This document shows, in pieces, positions 28,615-37,564 of a DNA stretch of 64,000 bases. Source of the stretch: Paenibacillus sp. CC-CFT747 (lineage in GTDB: Bacteria; Bacillota; Bacilli; Paenibacillales; NBRC-103111); assembly GCA_030323305.1 (NCBI GenBank), contig CP106741.1, positions 5,627,501-5,691,500 on the forward strand, written 5' to 3'. Position 1 is the stretch's first letter; the number at the start of each line of letters is the position of its first letter. The notes beneath the pieces are model-generated. The model was given only the letters and a program-made list of their open reading frames with translations, did no database searches and had not been told where the DNA came from. The position numbers were made by a program, and so were the translations under genes.

Positions 28615-28703
28615 ATAGTACAAAGGTTATTCTTACCATGCTCTCAATCATTAGGATGTGCCGATACCCGTTGGCATCCACATTCCCCCAGGAGGTAATC
28701 GCC

Positions 28704-29572
28704 ATGCCGCAATGGAAACAGGCCGTCTTCTTCCGGCAGATCTTACCGATTATGCTGGGCACCGCCATTTATGCGTTTGGCCTTCATTATTTTGTTATTT
28801 CCAATGAGCTTATGGAAGGAGGAGTTACGGGAGTCGCCCTCCTGCTTAATTATGCTTTTGGAATGCCGCCCTCCCTAACCAACCTGATTCTGAACGTCCC
28901 TTTGTTTCTGATAGGCTTAAAAATATTCGGCAAACGGCCGATGTTTTACACGCTGCTGGGGATTCTTTCCCTATCCTTTTTTCTGTGGGTCATGGAAGTC
29001 CTCATCCGAAAGGAGTGGGTGGTTCCCTTCCGGGCGCCGCATGATTACTTTCTGGCTACCTTGTATGCCGGAGTTACGCTGGGGGCCGGACTCGGTCTGG
29101 TCTTTCGCTTTGGTGGCACGACCGGCGGTGCAGATATTGTAGCCCGGCTCGGAAGCAAATGGTTCGGGTGGAGCATGGGGCAGGTCATTCTTGCCCTGGA
29201 TGTTATCGTCATCGGAACGTCCCTGATCTACATTCCCAAGGAAAAGGTTCTCTATACCCTCGTCGCCGTCTTCATTGCTTCCAAAGTGATCGACTTTATT
29301 ACGGAAGGCTCCTATGCCGCCAAAGCGTTCACGATCATCTCGGATCATGGCCAGGAGATTGCCGACCGCATTTCGGTGGAGCTCGACCGGGGAATCACGA
29401 TGTTTCCCGCCAAGGGAGCCTATTCCAAGGCCCCTAAGGATGTGGTGTACTGCGTCGTCTACCGGGACGAAGTGAGACGGCTAAAAGGGGTCGTCCAATC
29501 GGTCGACCCCGGGCTTTTATGATTATAACGGATGTTCACGACGTTCTTGGTGAAGGGTTTAGGACGGATTAA
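28704..29572 (+). CDS. YitT-family multi-pass membrane protein (frameshift at 29507-29510)
   Basis: Counterpart of B. subtilis ypjC. Five or six transmembrane segments span residues 15-200 (ILPIMLGTAIYAFGLHYFVI, GVTGVALLLNYAFG, GLVFRFGGTTGGADIVARL). A C-terminal DUF2179 domain follows (AFTIISDHGQEIADRIS, VVYCVVYRDEVRRLKGVVQSVDP). Adding one C at 29507-29510 extends the end to RAFMIITDVHDVLGEGFRTD and stop at 29572, 289 aa. AGGAGGTAATCGCC precedes the ATG. It is the only plus-strand gene in this block. Function unknown. Confidence 0.87.
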
Positions 29573-29582
29573 GGCCTTCGCC

Positions 29583-30447
29583 CTAATCGTTACGAGGCTT
29601 CCGAACCCTCGCCAAGCTCTTATCCGAGTGAAACATCCGCCAGGCTACATAGCTCAAAACGCTGGTAATGAGCGCACCTAAGAAGAAACTCCAGATAAGC
29701 GGCTGCCCGTCATCGGCCAAAGGCAGGTAGGCGGAGCGGTCCTCTTTTTGCCAAACAGAATATCGATCAGCTCATCCAGCTGCTTTATTCCGCTCTGGAG
29801 CGCGGGAAATGCCATTTGCTTGGGGTTGGCCTGTTTCTTTAAGAAAACGAACAAGGAATCGAGCCGTTCGATTTCGGAAGGATCGTGACGAATAAAAAGA
29901 GCCGGCCGGATGAGCAAGTATCTCTGCTCGAGCTGGGTCAAGACCGCCGCGGTTTCGGCCGCTTTCTTTTGTTCCGTCATCGCTTCCATCCGGTCCAGAT
30001 CATTCTTGAAGAGCCGGTAGTATTGATGCCACATGGGGTCCTTCTCATGCACAAGGGCATCGGTGATCAGCCGGATACGCCCCGCGGCCGCCAGGGCTTC
30101 CTCTTGGGGAAGTTGACCGAATTAAAAATTCGCTTGGTGCTGACGATGGACTCCGAAAGGACCCGAATTCCTTCCACTTTGGTGATTCCGACAAACTCGA
30201 TCCCGGTCATCTGATCCGCCAGCGAGGCCAAGCTTTGCCTGGCAGCGGGATAGTTCCCCTCCGACGTTTGCCGGTACAGCTCTCCGGCGGTTTCGTTAAG
30301 CAACTCTACCTTTTTGTAATCCTCGGCCGCTACCGAAACGGCGTCTTTCGGTTCGCCGTTTCTTTCCCTGCTGCAGCCAGTCATCCCTATGGCCAGCGGC
30401 AGCAGAAGGATAAGCAGCAGGATGAATTTCAATCCGTATCGATTCAT
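29583..30447 (-). CDS. ypjB: YpjB-like sporulation membrane protein (two frameshifts)
   Basis: 288 aa after correction. It has an N-terminal lipoprotein-like signal (FILLLILLLPLAIGMTGC), a helical extracytoplasmic domain and a C-terminal transmembrane segment (LIWSFFLGALITSVLSYVAW) ending MFHSDKSLARVRKPRND. One C is missing at 30116-30119 (giving NFPQEEALAAAGRIRL) and one A at 29745-29749 (giving FGKKEDRSAYLPLADDG). It matches B. subtilis ypjB by position. Its ribosome site lies inside a hairpin. Confidence 0.82.
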
Positions 30448-30486
30448 AGGACACCCCTCCCTTAAATGCTTATGGAGGGATGTCCT
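30448..30486 (-). promoter_or_regulatory. Hairpin sequestering the ypjB ribosome-binding site
   Basis: A 13-bp near-perfect inverted repeat (30474-30486 with 30448-30460, one wobble pair) ends directly at the ypjB ATG. Its 3' arm contains the GGGAGGGG ribosome site. There is no U-run, so it looks like translational control rather than termination. Confidence 0.6.
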
Positions 30487-30513
30487 ATTTTAGACCAAGG
30501 GTTGTCCTGCAAG

Positions 30514-31176
30514 TCAGGGCAAATCTTTAGGAGAAAGGTAAGAAGGTTTGCGGCACACCGCCCACCACAATAGAAAGAACAAAATAATGCTGAATAGACT
30601 TAGCGCCACCGTAAATCCCCGTACGATAAGAACGTAGGGATCCAGGGAATCGGGAAGCCAAGGATATATGTCGAAGGTGTAGTCCACATAATCATTCAGC
30701 ATGACCCATACCCCCGCCCAGCCGATCGCCGCCGGAGATATCGTCATGAAACGGAAATAGAGTAAAGTTTCCGCCGCCATCCCGAGGTGAGACAAAGATA
30801 GCATCCAGTCCTGCCATCCTACGGGATCACCGAGCCGGGCTCCGGCCACGATCATCACAACGGCCCATATTCCATATTTAAAGGAAGCCACAAGCCCGAC
30901 CGCCTCCACCACCCGCCGAAGGGGACCCGTCCGAACACTGCCTCTTCTGGTGTCCCCGAGCAAATAAAGCAGAGAAAGCGTGAAGAACAAGCTCGCCGTC
31001 GGGCTGTCCGGAACGAGGAACACCATCCACAACGGCTTCTCCTCTATCGTCACTGCTATTTGGGAGCCGTACCATTCGTAACCATATATCGTTCCCAGCA
31101 GATTGACCGTGAACAGCAGCCAGAGGAACCGGGGAGAGGTAAGGAATTCCCGGCTCCAATAAAACGAAAGCTTCAA
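30514..31176 (-). CDS. ypjA: YpjA-like DUF1405 membrane protein
   Basis: About 220 aa with five to six predicted transmembrane segments (FLWLLFTVNLLGTIYGYEWY, MVFLVPDSPTASLFFTLSLLYLL, YGIWAVVMIVAG, IILFFLLWWAV). The PDSPT and YEWYGSQ motifs are characteristic. The start is TTG 31176 behind AAAGGGAG with 8-base spacing. It follows qcrC and precedes ypjB as in B. subtilis. Function unknown. Confidence 0.85.
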   Translation of the reverse strand: MKLSFYWSREFLTSPRFLWLLFTVNLLGTIYGYEWYGSQIAVTIEEKPLWMVFLVPDSPTASLFFTLSLLYLLGDTRRGSVRTGPLRRVVEAVGLVASFKYGIWAVVMIVAGARLGDPVGWQDWMLSLSHLGMAAETLLYFRFMTISPAAIGWAGVWVMLNDYVDYTFDIYPWLPDSLDPYVLIVRGFTVALSLFSIILFFLLWWAVCRKPSYLSPKDLP

Positions 31177-31198
31177 GCGCAACACTCCCTTTACATTC

Positions 31199-31227
31199 AA
31201 AAACCTGACCGTCAAAGAACGGCCAGG
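31199..31227 (-). terminator. Terminator after qcrABC
   Basis: A 9-bp stem (31219-31227 with 31204-31212, one G-U) is followed on the minus strand by TTTTT, just after the qcrC stop and before ypjA. Confidence 0.75.
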
Positions 31228-31242
31228 CTTTATGAGTGGGTA

Positions 31243-32133
31243 TTAGGATCCTTTTTTCTGACTGGCCAGCCATTCGGCCATCTTGTTGATATCGGCATCC
31301 GTCAAACCTTTGCTGATGTTGGCATCATATTGAGGGGTCATAGCTCCTTGACCCTTCTTGATAATCCCAATAATTTCATCCTTGCTGTGCTTGTCGCCCA
31401 CTCCGCGGAGAGCCGGAATCCCGCTCGACGGGTTCCCTTTCAGGTCGGCTCCGTGACAGGCTACGCAGGTGGCTTTAGCGTATGCCTTAGCACCTTCATC
31501 GTCAGGATTAACGATGGCCACGGCGGCCGTTTTGTTGCCTCCCGGTGTCGGCATCTCTTTGCCGGCCGCTTTGGCCGCTTGCCGTTCTTCCTCCAGCTTG
31601 ATGTGCTCAGGAACGATCCCTTTCTCCTTCAGCTCCAGTGTGTAGTGGTGCCAAGAGAAAACAGTCAGGTAAGTAACCGCAATCAAGGAGAAGAACATCA
31701 GAGCGGAAGCAACCGGACGGCGGTAAAACCGTCTTTCTTTTCCCGTATCCAGGAACGGGGCCAACAGCAAGCCTCCGAACAGCAGCCCGGGAAGCACGAG
31801 TGTCCCGATGACTACATATTGGTCAGACGTATAAGGATATTTCAGCAACTGGTACATGAATAGGAAGTACCAGTCCGGCATCGGAATGAAAGCGGTGTTC
31901 GTCGGGTCAGCCGGAAGGCCCAGTGGAGCCGGCTCGGACATAACCAGGACGAGAACCCCGACCAGAACAACGGCCGCTACCATCCATTCCTTCAGCAGGA
32001 AGTTAGGGATAAACGCCTCCGACCTTCCCGGGTACGCCGAGTAATCGCGCGGAAGCATTTTGTTCGTTTTCTTGACTACGCGGGAATCTCCGACGTAAAC
32101 AATCTTTTCACCATTTTTGGGTCCGTGTGCCAC
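31243..32133 (-). CDS. qcrC: Menaquinol-cytochrome c reductase, cytochrome b/c subunit
   Basis: Fusion of a subunit IV-like membrane domain (residues 45-175: FIPNFLLKEWMVAAVVLVG, IPMPDWYFLFMYQLLKYP) with a C-terminal c-type cytochrome carrying CVACH as the covalent haem site. 296 aa. Part of the Bacillales bc complex that moves electrons from menaquinol to cytochrome c. The start is GTG 32133 after AGGAGG. It is co-transcribed with qcrB and qcrA. Confidence 0.95.
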   Translation of the reverse strand: MAHGPKNGEKIVYVGDSRVVKKTNKMLPRDYSAYPGRSEAFIPNFLLKEWMVAAVVLVGVLVLVMSEPAPLGLPADPTNTAFIPMPDWYFLFMYQLLKYPYTSDQYVVIGTLVLPGLLFGGLLLAPFLDTGKERRFYRRPVASALMFFSLIAVTYLTVFSWHHYTLELKEKGIVPEHIKLEEERQAAKAAGKEMPTPGGNKTAAVAIVNPDDEGAKAYAKATCVACHGADLKGNPSSGIPALRGVGDKHSKDEIIGIIKKGQGAMTPQYDANISKGLTDADINKMAEWLASQKKGS

Positions 32134-32152
32134 GCTTCGTCCTCCTTTCTTC

Positions 32153-32823
32153 TTATAGTGGTCCGGAAATACCCTGTTTGCGGATCATGAAGAAGTGACC
32201 GCCGAGCAGAGCCAGCAGAATCGCTGGGAAGAAGAATACATGCAGTGCGAAGAAACGCGTTAACGTCTGGGCACCGACAATGTCTCCCCTTGCAGGAACA
32301 CTTTAATATACTCCCCGATGAAAGGAACCGAGGCGGCAATCTTAATTCCGACTTGGGTAGCAAAGTATGCTTTGTTGTCCCAAGGAAGCAGGTACCCGGT
32401 AAAGCCGAGGCCCAGCATAACAAAGAAAATCAGCATTCCTACCACCCAGTTCATTTCACGAGGGGCTTTGTAGGAACCGGTAAAGAATACCCGAAGGGTA
32501 TGTAAGAACATCATGACAATAACCAAGCTCGCTCCCCAGTGGTGCATCCCGCGCACGATGACGCCGAAGGCGACTTTGTGCTGCAGGAAATCAACGCTGC
32601 GGTAAGCGTTAACGATATCGGGAGCGTAGTACATGGTGAGGAACATTCCCGACAAAACCTGAATCATGGTAATGAAGAAGGTTAATCCTCCGAAGCAGTA
32701 AACGAAAGCGGAAAAGTGATGCGCAGGGTTTACGTGCTCAGGCACTTCATGGTCGGCGATGTCTCTCCACATTGGCGTAATGTCAAGCCGCTCGTCGATC
32801 CAGCTATAAACACTTTTGAGCAT
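32153..32823 (-). CDS. qcrB: Menaquinol-cytochrome c reductase, cytochrome b6 subunit (frameshift at 32286-32289)
   Basis: Four-helix cytochrome b with two haem-binding histidine pairs ([37 protein letters not shown]). The frame breaks at FLQG. Adding one G at 32286-32289 gives [44 protein letters not shown] and stop at 32153, total 223 aa, the normal length. The break removes the last helix, which an active complex would not tolerate, so an error is likely. Confidence 0.93.
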
Positions 32824-32840
32824 TTGCTAGTTACGCCTCC

Positions 32841-33374
32841 TTATTTTTTTGACGTCTCGTTCGCATGGAGCTGCCCTACATACACGAACCCTTTATCAAT
32901 CTTCACGCTATACTCGTCCAACGGAAGAGGTGCAACGACCAGGTTCTTGCCTTCCTTGGTGTAGCGCGCGCCGTGGCACGGACAGTGATATTCGGTCTTC
33001 TCCCAGTTAACCGTACAGCCCAAATGCTTACAGGTCGGGTTAAGAGCGAAAATATTTCCTGCCTTGTCCTTCGAGATCCAGGCCTCGAGTTCCGGATCGC
33101 TCTCGTACCAGCCATCCACCTGGTGAACGCTGAACTTAAACGATTGAGGAACATCGGTTACTTTGCTCTCTTCCACTACTTTAACCCAGTCTGCATTCTT
33201 CTTAGGCTGAAGAACGGGATCGACGGCGAAGCGCACCATCGGTACCATCAGACCGGCAGCCAAAAATCCGCCTGTTCCCCCTAATGTGTAGGACAGGAAT
33301 TGGCGGCGGGACATTTCACGTTTTACAACCGGCTGCTTGGAATGGGACTTGGAGTCCTTGCTGTTCTCACTCAT
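32841..33374 (-). CDS. qcrA: Menaquinol-cytochrome c reductase, Rieske iron-sulfur subunit
   Basis: 177 aa. N-terminal SRRQFLSYTLGGTGGFLAAGLMVP is a twin-arginine-like signal anchor. The Rieske cluster ligands are CKHLGC and CPCHGA. First gene of qcrABC. A TATAAT-like -10 at 33435-33440 (minus strand) may be its promoter; no good -35 was seen, and activator-dependent control is known for this operon in Bacillus. Confidence 0.95.
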   Translation of the reverse strand: MSENSKDSKSHSKQPVVKREMSRRQFLSYTLGGTGGFLAAGLMVPMVRFAVDPVLQPKKNADWVKVVEESKVTDVPQSFKFSVHQVDGWYESDPELEAWISKDKAGNIFALNPTCKHLGCTVNWEKTEYHCPCHGARYTKEGKNLVVAPLPLDEYSVKIDKGFVYVGQLHANETSKK

Positions 33375-33544
33375 GTACTTGTCTACCCCCTTTAACTACG
33401 CATATCTCACGTCGCAATCGACATAACTTAACACATTATACTAGGACATAACTATAATACTCCTCCGCCTATAACGCGTCAAGAATGTTAAAGCTTGGAT
33501 TTCGGGCCCTTCAAACCGCCTTTGGGCAAACGTTAACACAATTG

Positions 33545-33969
33545 TCACATCTGGTCTTCGCCCTTGTTCCAGGCGTTTCGGATGGCTTGATCCAGCTCGG
33601 TCTTGCTCTTGTCGAGGTAATCCGGGGTAAGGAACAGATCCGCATCCGCAAACAGCATAATCCCTACAGCCGGATCCGCCGTGATCAGAAAAACGTAACG
33701 GAAGCCGGAATCCTTCAATTTTCGACACAGATGGTTGACCGAGGAAGCAAATTCCCCGGGGGGCTGAAGTAGTGCAGGGCCGGATAGGTGACGAGCCTTC
33801 CTTTATAAGGATTCTCCACCAGGTCCATAATATCCCTTAGCATCTCCAACGCTTCCGTTGTCATCCATGGAGACTCCGTTCCGGTCAGACCGGTAATCGG
33901 CAGCAGGCAGGTGTCCAGGTAGGGCTGAAGATCTTTCCACTGCTCTTCGCGTATCTCGCTGAACTTCAC
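33545..33969 (-). CDS. ypiF: YpiF-like DUF2487 protein (frameshift at 33754-33757)
   Basis: 141 aa after adding one G at 33754-33757 (YFSPPGEFASSVNHLCRKLKDSGFRYVFLITADPAVGIMLFADADLFLTPDYLDKSKTELDQAIRNAW). Core: KDLQPYLDTCLLPITGLTGTESPWMTTEALEMLRDIMDLVENPYKGRLVTYPALHY. The GTG start at 33969 is in frame with the gene upstream. It precedes qcrA as ypiF does in B. subtilis. Function unknown. Confidence 0.83.
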
Positions 33970-34482
33970 TTGCCCTCCCCCTTGCCTATACTCCCTGCCC
34001 TTGACCACATAGCTTTCCATGGTCCGCTTCATACGTTCCAGGTCTTTGTCGGTTAAAGCCCGGACGACTCTAGCGGGAGTTCCGACGGAGAGGGTATAAG
34101 GAGGAATTTTGGTATTCTCGGTGACGAGTGAGCCTGCCCCAATCAAGGAGTACTCTCCCACTTCGGCTCCGTTCAGCACAATGGCTCCCATCCCGATCAG
34201 GCTGCCCCGCCCGATCGAGCAGCCGTGGATGATCGCTCCGTGCCCTACCGAAACCTCCTCTTCGACAATAAGGGGCTGTCCGGTATTGACATGCCCGACG
34301 CACCCGTCCTGGATATTCGTTCTTGCGCCAATCGTAATGGGGGCCAGGTCGCCGCGAAGGACGGCGTTGAACCAGACACTGGCCTCCTCTCCCAAGCTGA
34401 CTTCACCAATTAGTTGCACGCCCTCCGCCGTGAATACCCCGGAACCGAGGTTCGGCCACTTGCCCTGATAAGGATGCCGCAT
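33966..34482 (-). CDS. Gamma-carbonic anhydrase-family hexapeptide protein
   Basis: Left-handed beta-helix protein with hexapeptide repeats. The three zinc histidines are in CVGHVN and VGHGAIIHGC. The C-terminal helix is KDLERMKRTMESYVVKGREY. About 170 aa. Start ATG 34482, nine bases after GGAG (GTG 34491 overlaps that site). In the sequence as given the frame runs without a stop into DUF2487. A stop would appear in the overlapping GTGA if the GGGGG at 33975-33979 were two bases longer. Catalytic activity cannot be assumed. Confidence 0.8.
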
Positions 34483-34539
34483 GAGAACCACTCCGTTTCT
34501 CCATAAGTGGAGTGATTATACCGTTCGAAGCTAGGCTTG

Positions 34540-35658
34540 TCAAACGCTGATCACTATCCCGTCGTCCTCCGGAACGTAGGTTCCTTGAATGATTTTGGAG
34601 CCGGAGGAGGTGATCTGGACGGCCGTTCCCCATCGGTCATGCTCACCCAGCTTTAGCAGGCCGAGATGCATCATCATCCGAATGACCCGCTGCTCCATAA
34701 TGGATTCCGGAGAGTCGTAATAGAAAGGCTTGATGAGGGGAGTCAGGGCTCGGGATAAGGTTTCCGTCGTCACCCACTGCCGGGCCAGCAGGTCCATCCA
34801 CTGCGCCAGCGATTGAAGGTTCGGAACCGGGCCCTTGTACAACCGGAGCCAGAAGCGGTAAACCTGACGGGGATCCTCCAGCGTTCCTTCCTCAATCCGT
34901 TTCCTTCCTTTGTCCGTTAAGGAGAGAAGTGTTCCTTCCTCCAGCACCAGTTCGTTATAATAACAATAATCATAGAGAAACGAAAACCGGCTCGGGTATT
35001 CCTTGAATCGTCTTCCATAACCAAACCGCCAGGCGGCTTTTGGCACCGGTTCTTCCTGAACGGAAAAGCCCTCCAGGATCTGCTGGAGCGTCCGCTTGTA
35101 AAGATATCCTTCCGCGTTCAACGCTACCGGTTGAGGAGCCACAAATTCGAGGAAACGGTACAAGTCCTCCTCGAGCATCCTCTGCTCCTCCCGATAGACG
35201 GAAGGGGTTTCCTTGAAGCCGACCAGCTGGTGTTGAAACTGCTTGGAGAGTGTTTCACAGAAGCGCCGCTTCAGATCGGCCGGAAATTGGAACAAATAAC
35301 GGGTCTGCTGGGAGTGGCCGTTAAACAACCATCCCCTCTGCTTGAAACGCGCAATAATTTCCCTGGGGTTAATCGTATCCTTCTCTTCCTTTACGAACTT
35401 CGTCAGCCGTACCCTGGCGGTCAGCTCTTCCAGACTGAACGTATCGCGGGCATCGAAAAGTAGAGAGTTGAGAAATCGGATTTCTTCCACTTCCAGGCTT
35501 CCCACTTCTTGCTGAAAACGGTCGCTCCGGTTGACCTGAATCAGGATCGACTGGATCAGCTCGTGCTTGGAGTTCAAGTTACAGGCACAGTCGTAATTTC
35601 GGGCAATTCGGCTTAATTCCTTGATATCGGCGTAGCTGAGCATATCCGCCAGATTCAT
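34540..35658 (-). CDS. Conserved hypothetical protein, possible helicase-associated type fold
   Basis: Not recognised with confidence. 372 aa from ATG 35658 behind GGGGGG. Largely helical, with a winged-helix-like segment (LLSLTDKGRKRIEEGTLEDPRQVYRFWLRLY) and a second near the C-terminus (RVIRMMMHLGLLKLG). The overall pattern recalls non-catalytic parts of XPB/Ssl2-like proteins, but no Walker motifs are present. It ends in a terminal valine of EDDGIVISV. It stands between the carbonic anhydrase gene and the sigma/anti-sigma pair. Confidence 0.65.
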   Translation of the reverse strand: MNLADMLSYADIKELSRIARNYDCACNLNSKHELIQSILIQVNRSDRFQQEVGSLEVEEIRFLNSLLFDARDTFSLEELTARVRLTKFVKEEKDTINPREIIARFKQRGWLFNGHSQQTRYLFQFPADLKRRFCETLSKQFQHQLVGFKETPSVYREEQRMLEEDLYRFLEFVAPQPVALNAEGYLYKRTLQQILEGFSVQEEPVPKAAWRFGYGRRFKEYPSRFSFLYDYCYYNELVLEEGTLLSLTDKGRKRIEEGTLEDPRQVYRFWLRLYKGPVPNLQSLAQWMDLLARQWVTTETLSRALTPLIKPFYYDSPESIMEQRVIRMMMHLGLLKLGEHDRWGTAVQITSSGSKIIQGTYVPEDDGIVISV

Positions 35659-35782
35659 GCTATCCCCCCGAAAACAATAGAGTCCGGTATTAGTATGGAC
35701 CCAGACCATGAAAGATATTCCATTCCTGCCAACCGGAAAGGCCTATCCTCCTTCGGACGGACTGTTTTCGTCCAATAAGCAT

Positions 35783-35809
35783 AAAAAAACACCCGCCTAA
35801 GCGGGTGTT
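35783..35809 (-). terminator. Terminator after the anti-sigma gene
   Basis: A 9-bp stem AACACCCGC/GCGGGTGTT with loop CTAA is followed on the minus strand by TTTTTTT. It closes the sigma/anti-sigma operon. Confidence 0.85.
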
Positions 35810-35820
35810 GACGGAATGGC

Positions 35821-36444
35821 TTATTTGTGCGTTCGGGACAGCCAATTCAGGATCAGCAAGGCACTGATCAGACCAAGAAAAGAAATAGCGAGCAAATAGT
35901 CCGGATAAGTGTGAATAGGGCCAAGCTTAACCGGTCCCATGATATGAGAGCTTACGCTCGCTACCGCACTTTTGCTCATGTAATGAACGTTCAGAGAATC
36001 GTCTTTGGAGAAGCTGGAGGCGCTGGCGGGATGCTTAAGCCCGAATGGACTGTCGCTGGCATCTCCCACCTCGGACGGCGATCCGGTCAAAGAATACACG
36101 AAGCTCCCCAGAAAGAGAGCGAGGCATAAGCTGATCACCATAAACAAATTCCTTCTGGTCTTGTAAGGAATGGAATAAATCTTGCTGCTGACCGGCATCC
36201 GCCACGATTCGGATTCATAGATCCGGCTCATGACCCGGCTGGAAACGGGAACCGGCTCTTCCATTGGAACTACCTCTTCCGCGGAAACCGAACGGATCAG
36301 CTCCGTGCTCTCGGCCCACAGGGCGTATTCTTCCGCACAGGCTTCGCACGTCTGAATATGCCGGTCCACCTCTTCCCTTCGGGAGTCGTCAGGCGGCAAA
36401 TCGAAATAACTGCCCAACCATTCCTGGATGTCCGCACACTTCAT
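35821..36444 (-). CDS. Zinc-finger anti-sigma factor, membrane-bound
   Basis: 207 aa. N-terminal anti-sigma zinc finger with the ligand pattern HIQTCEACAEEY (H-x3-C-x2-C), one transmembrane segment about 100-118 (NLFMVISLCLALFLGSFVYSL), and a second near the C-terminus (YLLAISFLGLISALLILNWL). The gene begins one base after the sigma stop, so it should bind and hold the adjacent ECF sigma factor at the membrane. The signal sensed is unknown. Confidence 0.87.
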   Translation of the reverse strand: MKCADIQEWLGSYFDLPPDDSRREEVDRHIQTCEACAEEYALWAESTELIRSVSAEEVVPMEEPVPVSSRVMSRIYESESWRMPVSSKIYSIPYKTRRNLFMVISLCLALFLGSFVYSLTGSPSEVGDASDSPFGLKHPASASSFSKDDSLNVHYMSKSAVASVSSHIMGPVKLGPIHTYPDYLLAISFLGLISALLILNWLSRTHK

Positions 36445-36445
36445 G

Positions 36446-37033
36446 TTAGTTCATCCCTTCGTATTCATCAAAAATCGGCTCCATAAAATAGGGCTCCAGC
36501 TGAAGCTTCACGCTTGCCCTTGCCCGGAACAGCAAAGATTTTACGGCGCTCACCGTCTGCCCCAGAATGTTGGCGATTTCCTGGTAATCGAGCTGGTCAT
36601 ACTCTCGTAATATCAGGGCCGACCGCTGCTTTTCGGGCAGCTTGTTAATCGCCTCACGAACCAGATAAACCTTCTCATTGCGCAGAGCGGACTGCTCCGG
36701 CAGCGCCTCGAGCGACACTTGAGGGGTCTGACCGGTCTGCTCAAGGGAGACTTTGATGTGCTTATGTTTACGCAGTTCGCTAAGTACCGTGTTCCGGGCA
36801 ATCGTATACAACCATGTGGAGAAAGATGCTTCCACTTCCCGGAACGTTTGCAAGCTGCGGTACGCTTTGTAGAAAGTCTCCTGGCACAGGTCGTCCACAG
36901 CGGCTTCCATCCGGGCACTTTTCAGCATATGAAAGATGAAAGCGTAGATTTTGCGTTCGTACCGGCGCATAAGCTCCGCGTACATCTCCACGTTTCCATC
37001 CTTGATTTCTCTTATTAGCTGGGAATCCGTCAT
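36446..37033 (-). CDS. ECF-type RNA polymerase sigma factor
   Basis: 195 aa. Region 2 is MYAELMRRYERKIYAFIFHMLKSARMEAAVDDLCQETFYKAYRSL and ASFSTWLYTIARNTVLSELRKHK. Region 4 helix-turn-helix is KLPEKQRSALILREYDQLDYQEIANILGQTVSAVKSLLFRARASVKLQL. It resembles the SigW/SigX-like group, but exact assignment is not possible. AAGGAGG precedes the ATG. The adjacent membrane anti-sigma implies stress or envelope control and probably autoregulation. Confidence 0.9.
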   Translation of the reverse strand: MTDSQLIREIKDGNVEMYAELMRRYERKIYAFIFHMLKSARMEAAVDDLCQETFYKAYRSLQTFREVEASFSTWLYTIARNTVLSELRKHKHIKVSLEQTGQTPQVSLEALPEQSALRNEKVYLVREAINKLPEKQRSALILREYDQLDYQEIANILGQTVSAVKSLLFRARASVKLQLEPYFMEPIFDEYEGMN

Positions 37034-37358
37034 TACCAGGCGATCCTCCTTGAGATTCCGTAGTTCTCCCGGCCGGTTCCTCTACAGAATTGTACTAGAC
37101 CGGAAGAAAAAAGTTGCGCTCGTTCTTTTACGAATCCTACGTGGAAATAAGGAAAACATGCCAATGTATCCGAAATTGGGAAATCCCCCTATAAACCTAT
37201 ACCACAATTTTGAAACCCGCTAACAGTCTTTTTCGAGAAATTTCACACAATCTCCTTCTTTTTTCGTCAGAATGTCCGCTTTTCTTTAGTTAATTATTTA
37301 AAAAGCTTCCCCTCGAGCTGGGAAGGAAGAGAATTTCGACAAAACCACCCGCAAAAAC

Positions 37359-37430
37359 AAAAAAACCACCGGAAGACCGGTGGCCGCACAGCGTGCAAAT
37401 TCGGATAGGAGTGGAGAGAAACCATACTGT
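37359..37430 (-). ncRNA. Candidate ~72-nt small RNA or attenuated leader
   Basis: A consensus promoter is followed about 50 bases later by a strong terminator (CCACCGG/CCGGTGG, loop TCTT, T7 on the minus strand). It lies in the 530-base gap between tyrA and the sigma gene. The transcript contains a short GCAC-GTGC hairpin and a C/U-rich unpaired stretch with CUCUCCACUCC, the complement of a Shine-Dalgarno sequence. Either a trans-acting small RNA or a sigma-operon attenuator fits. The rest of 37034-37358 holds no gene that I can see. Confidence 0.5.
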
Positions 37431-37436
37431 ACTTTT

Positions 37437-37465
37437 ATTATATGTATCCGTTTACATTTTGTCAA
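37437..37465 (-). promoter_or_regulatory. Sigma-A promoter downstream of tyrA
   Basis: On the minus strand TTGACA (37460-37465) and TATAAT (37437-37442) are perfect matches with a 17-base spacer. It fires toward the terminator at 37359-37383 and the sigma gene beyond. Confidence 0.85.
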
Positions 37466-37564
37466 CGGTTTTTTGCAAGCGATTTCTTTTTATTGAATAA
37501 GCAGCGCCTTGCCTTTGATGATCCGGTAGGGGCGGCAAGACGTGTGACTCTGCTTAACTTCTAT

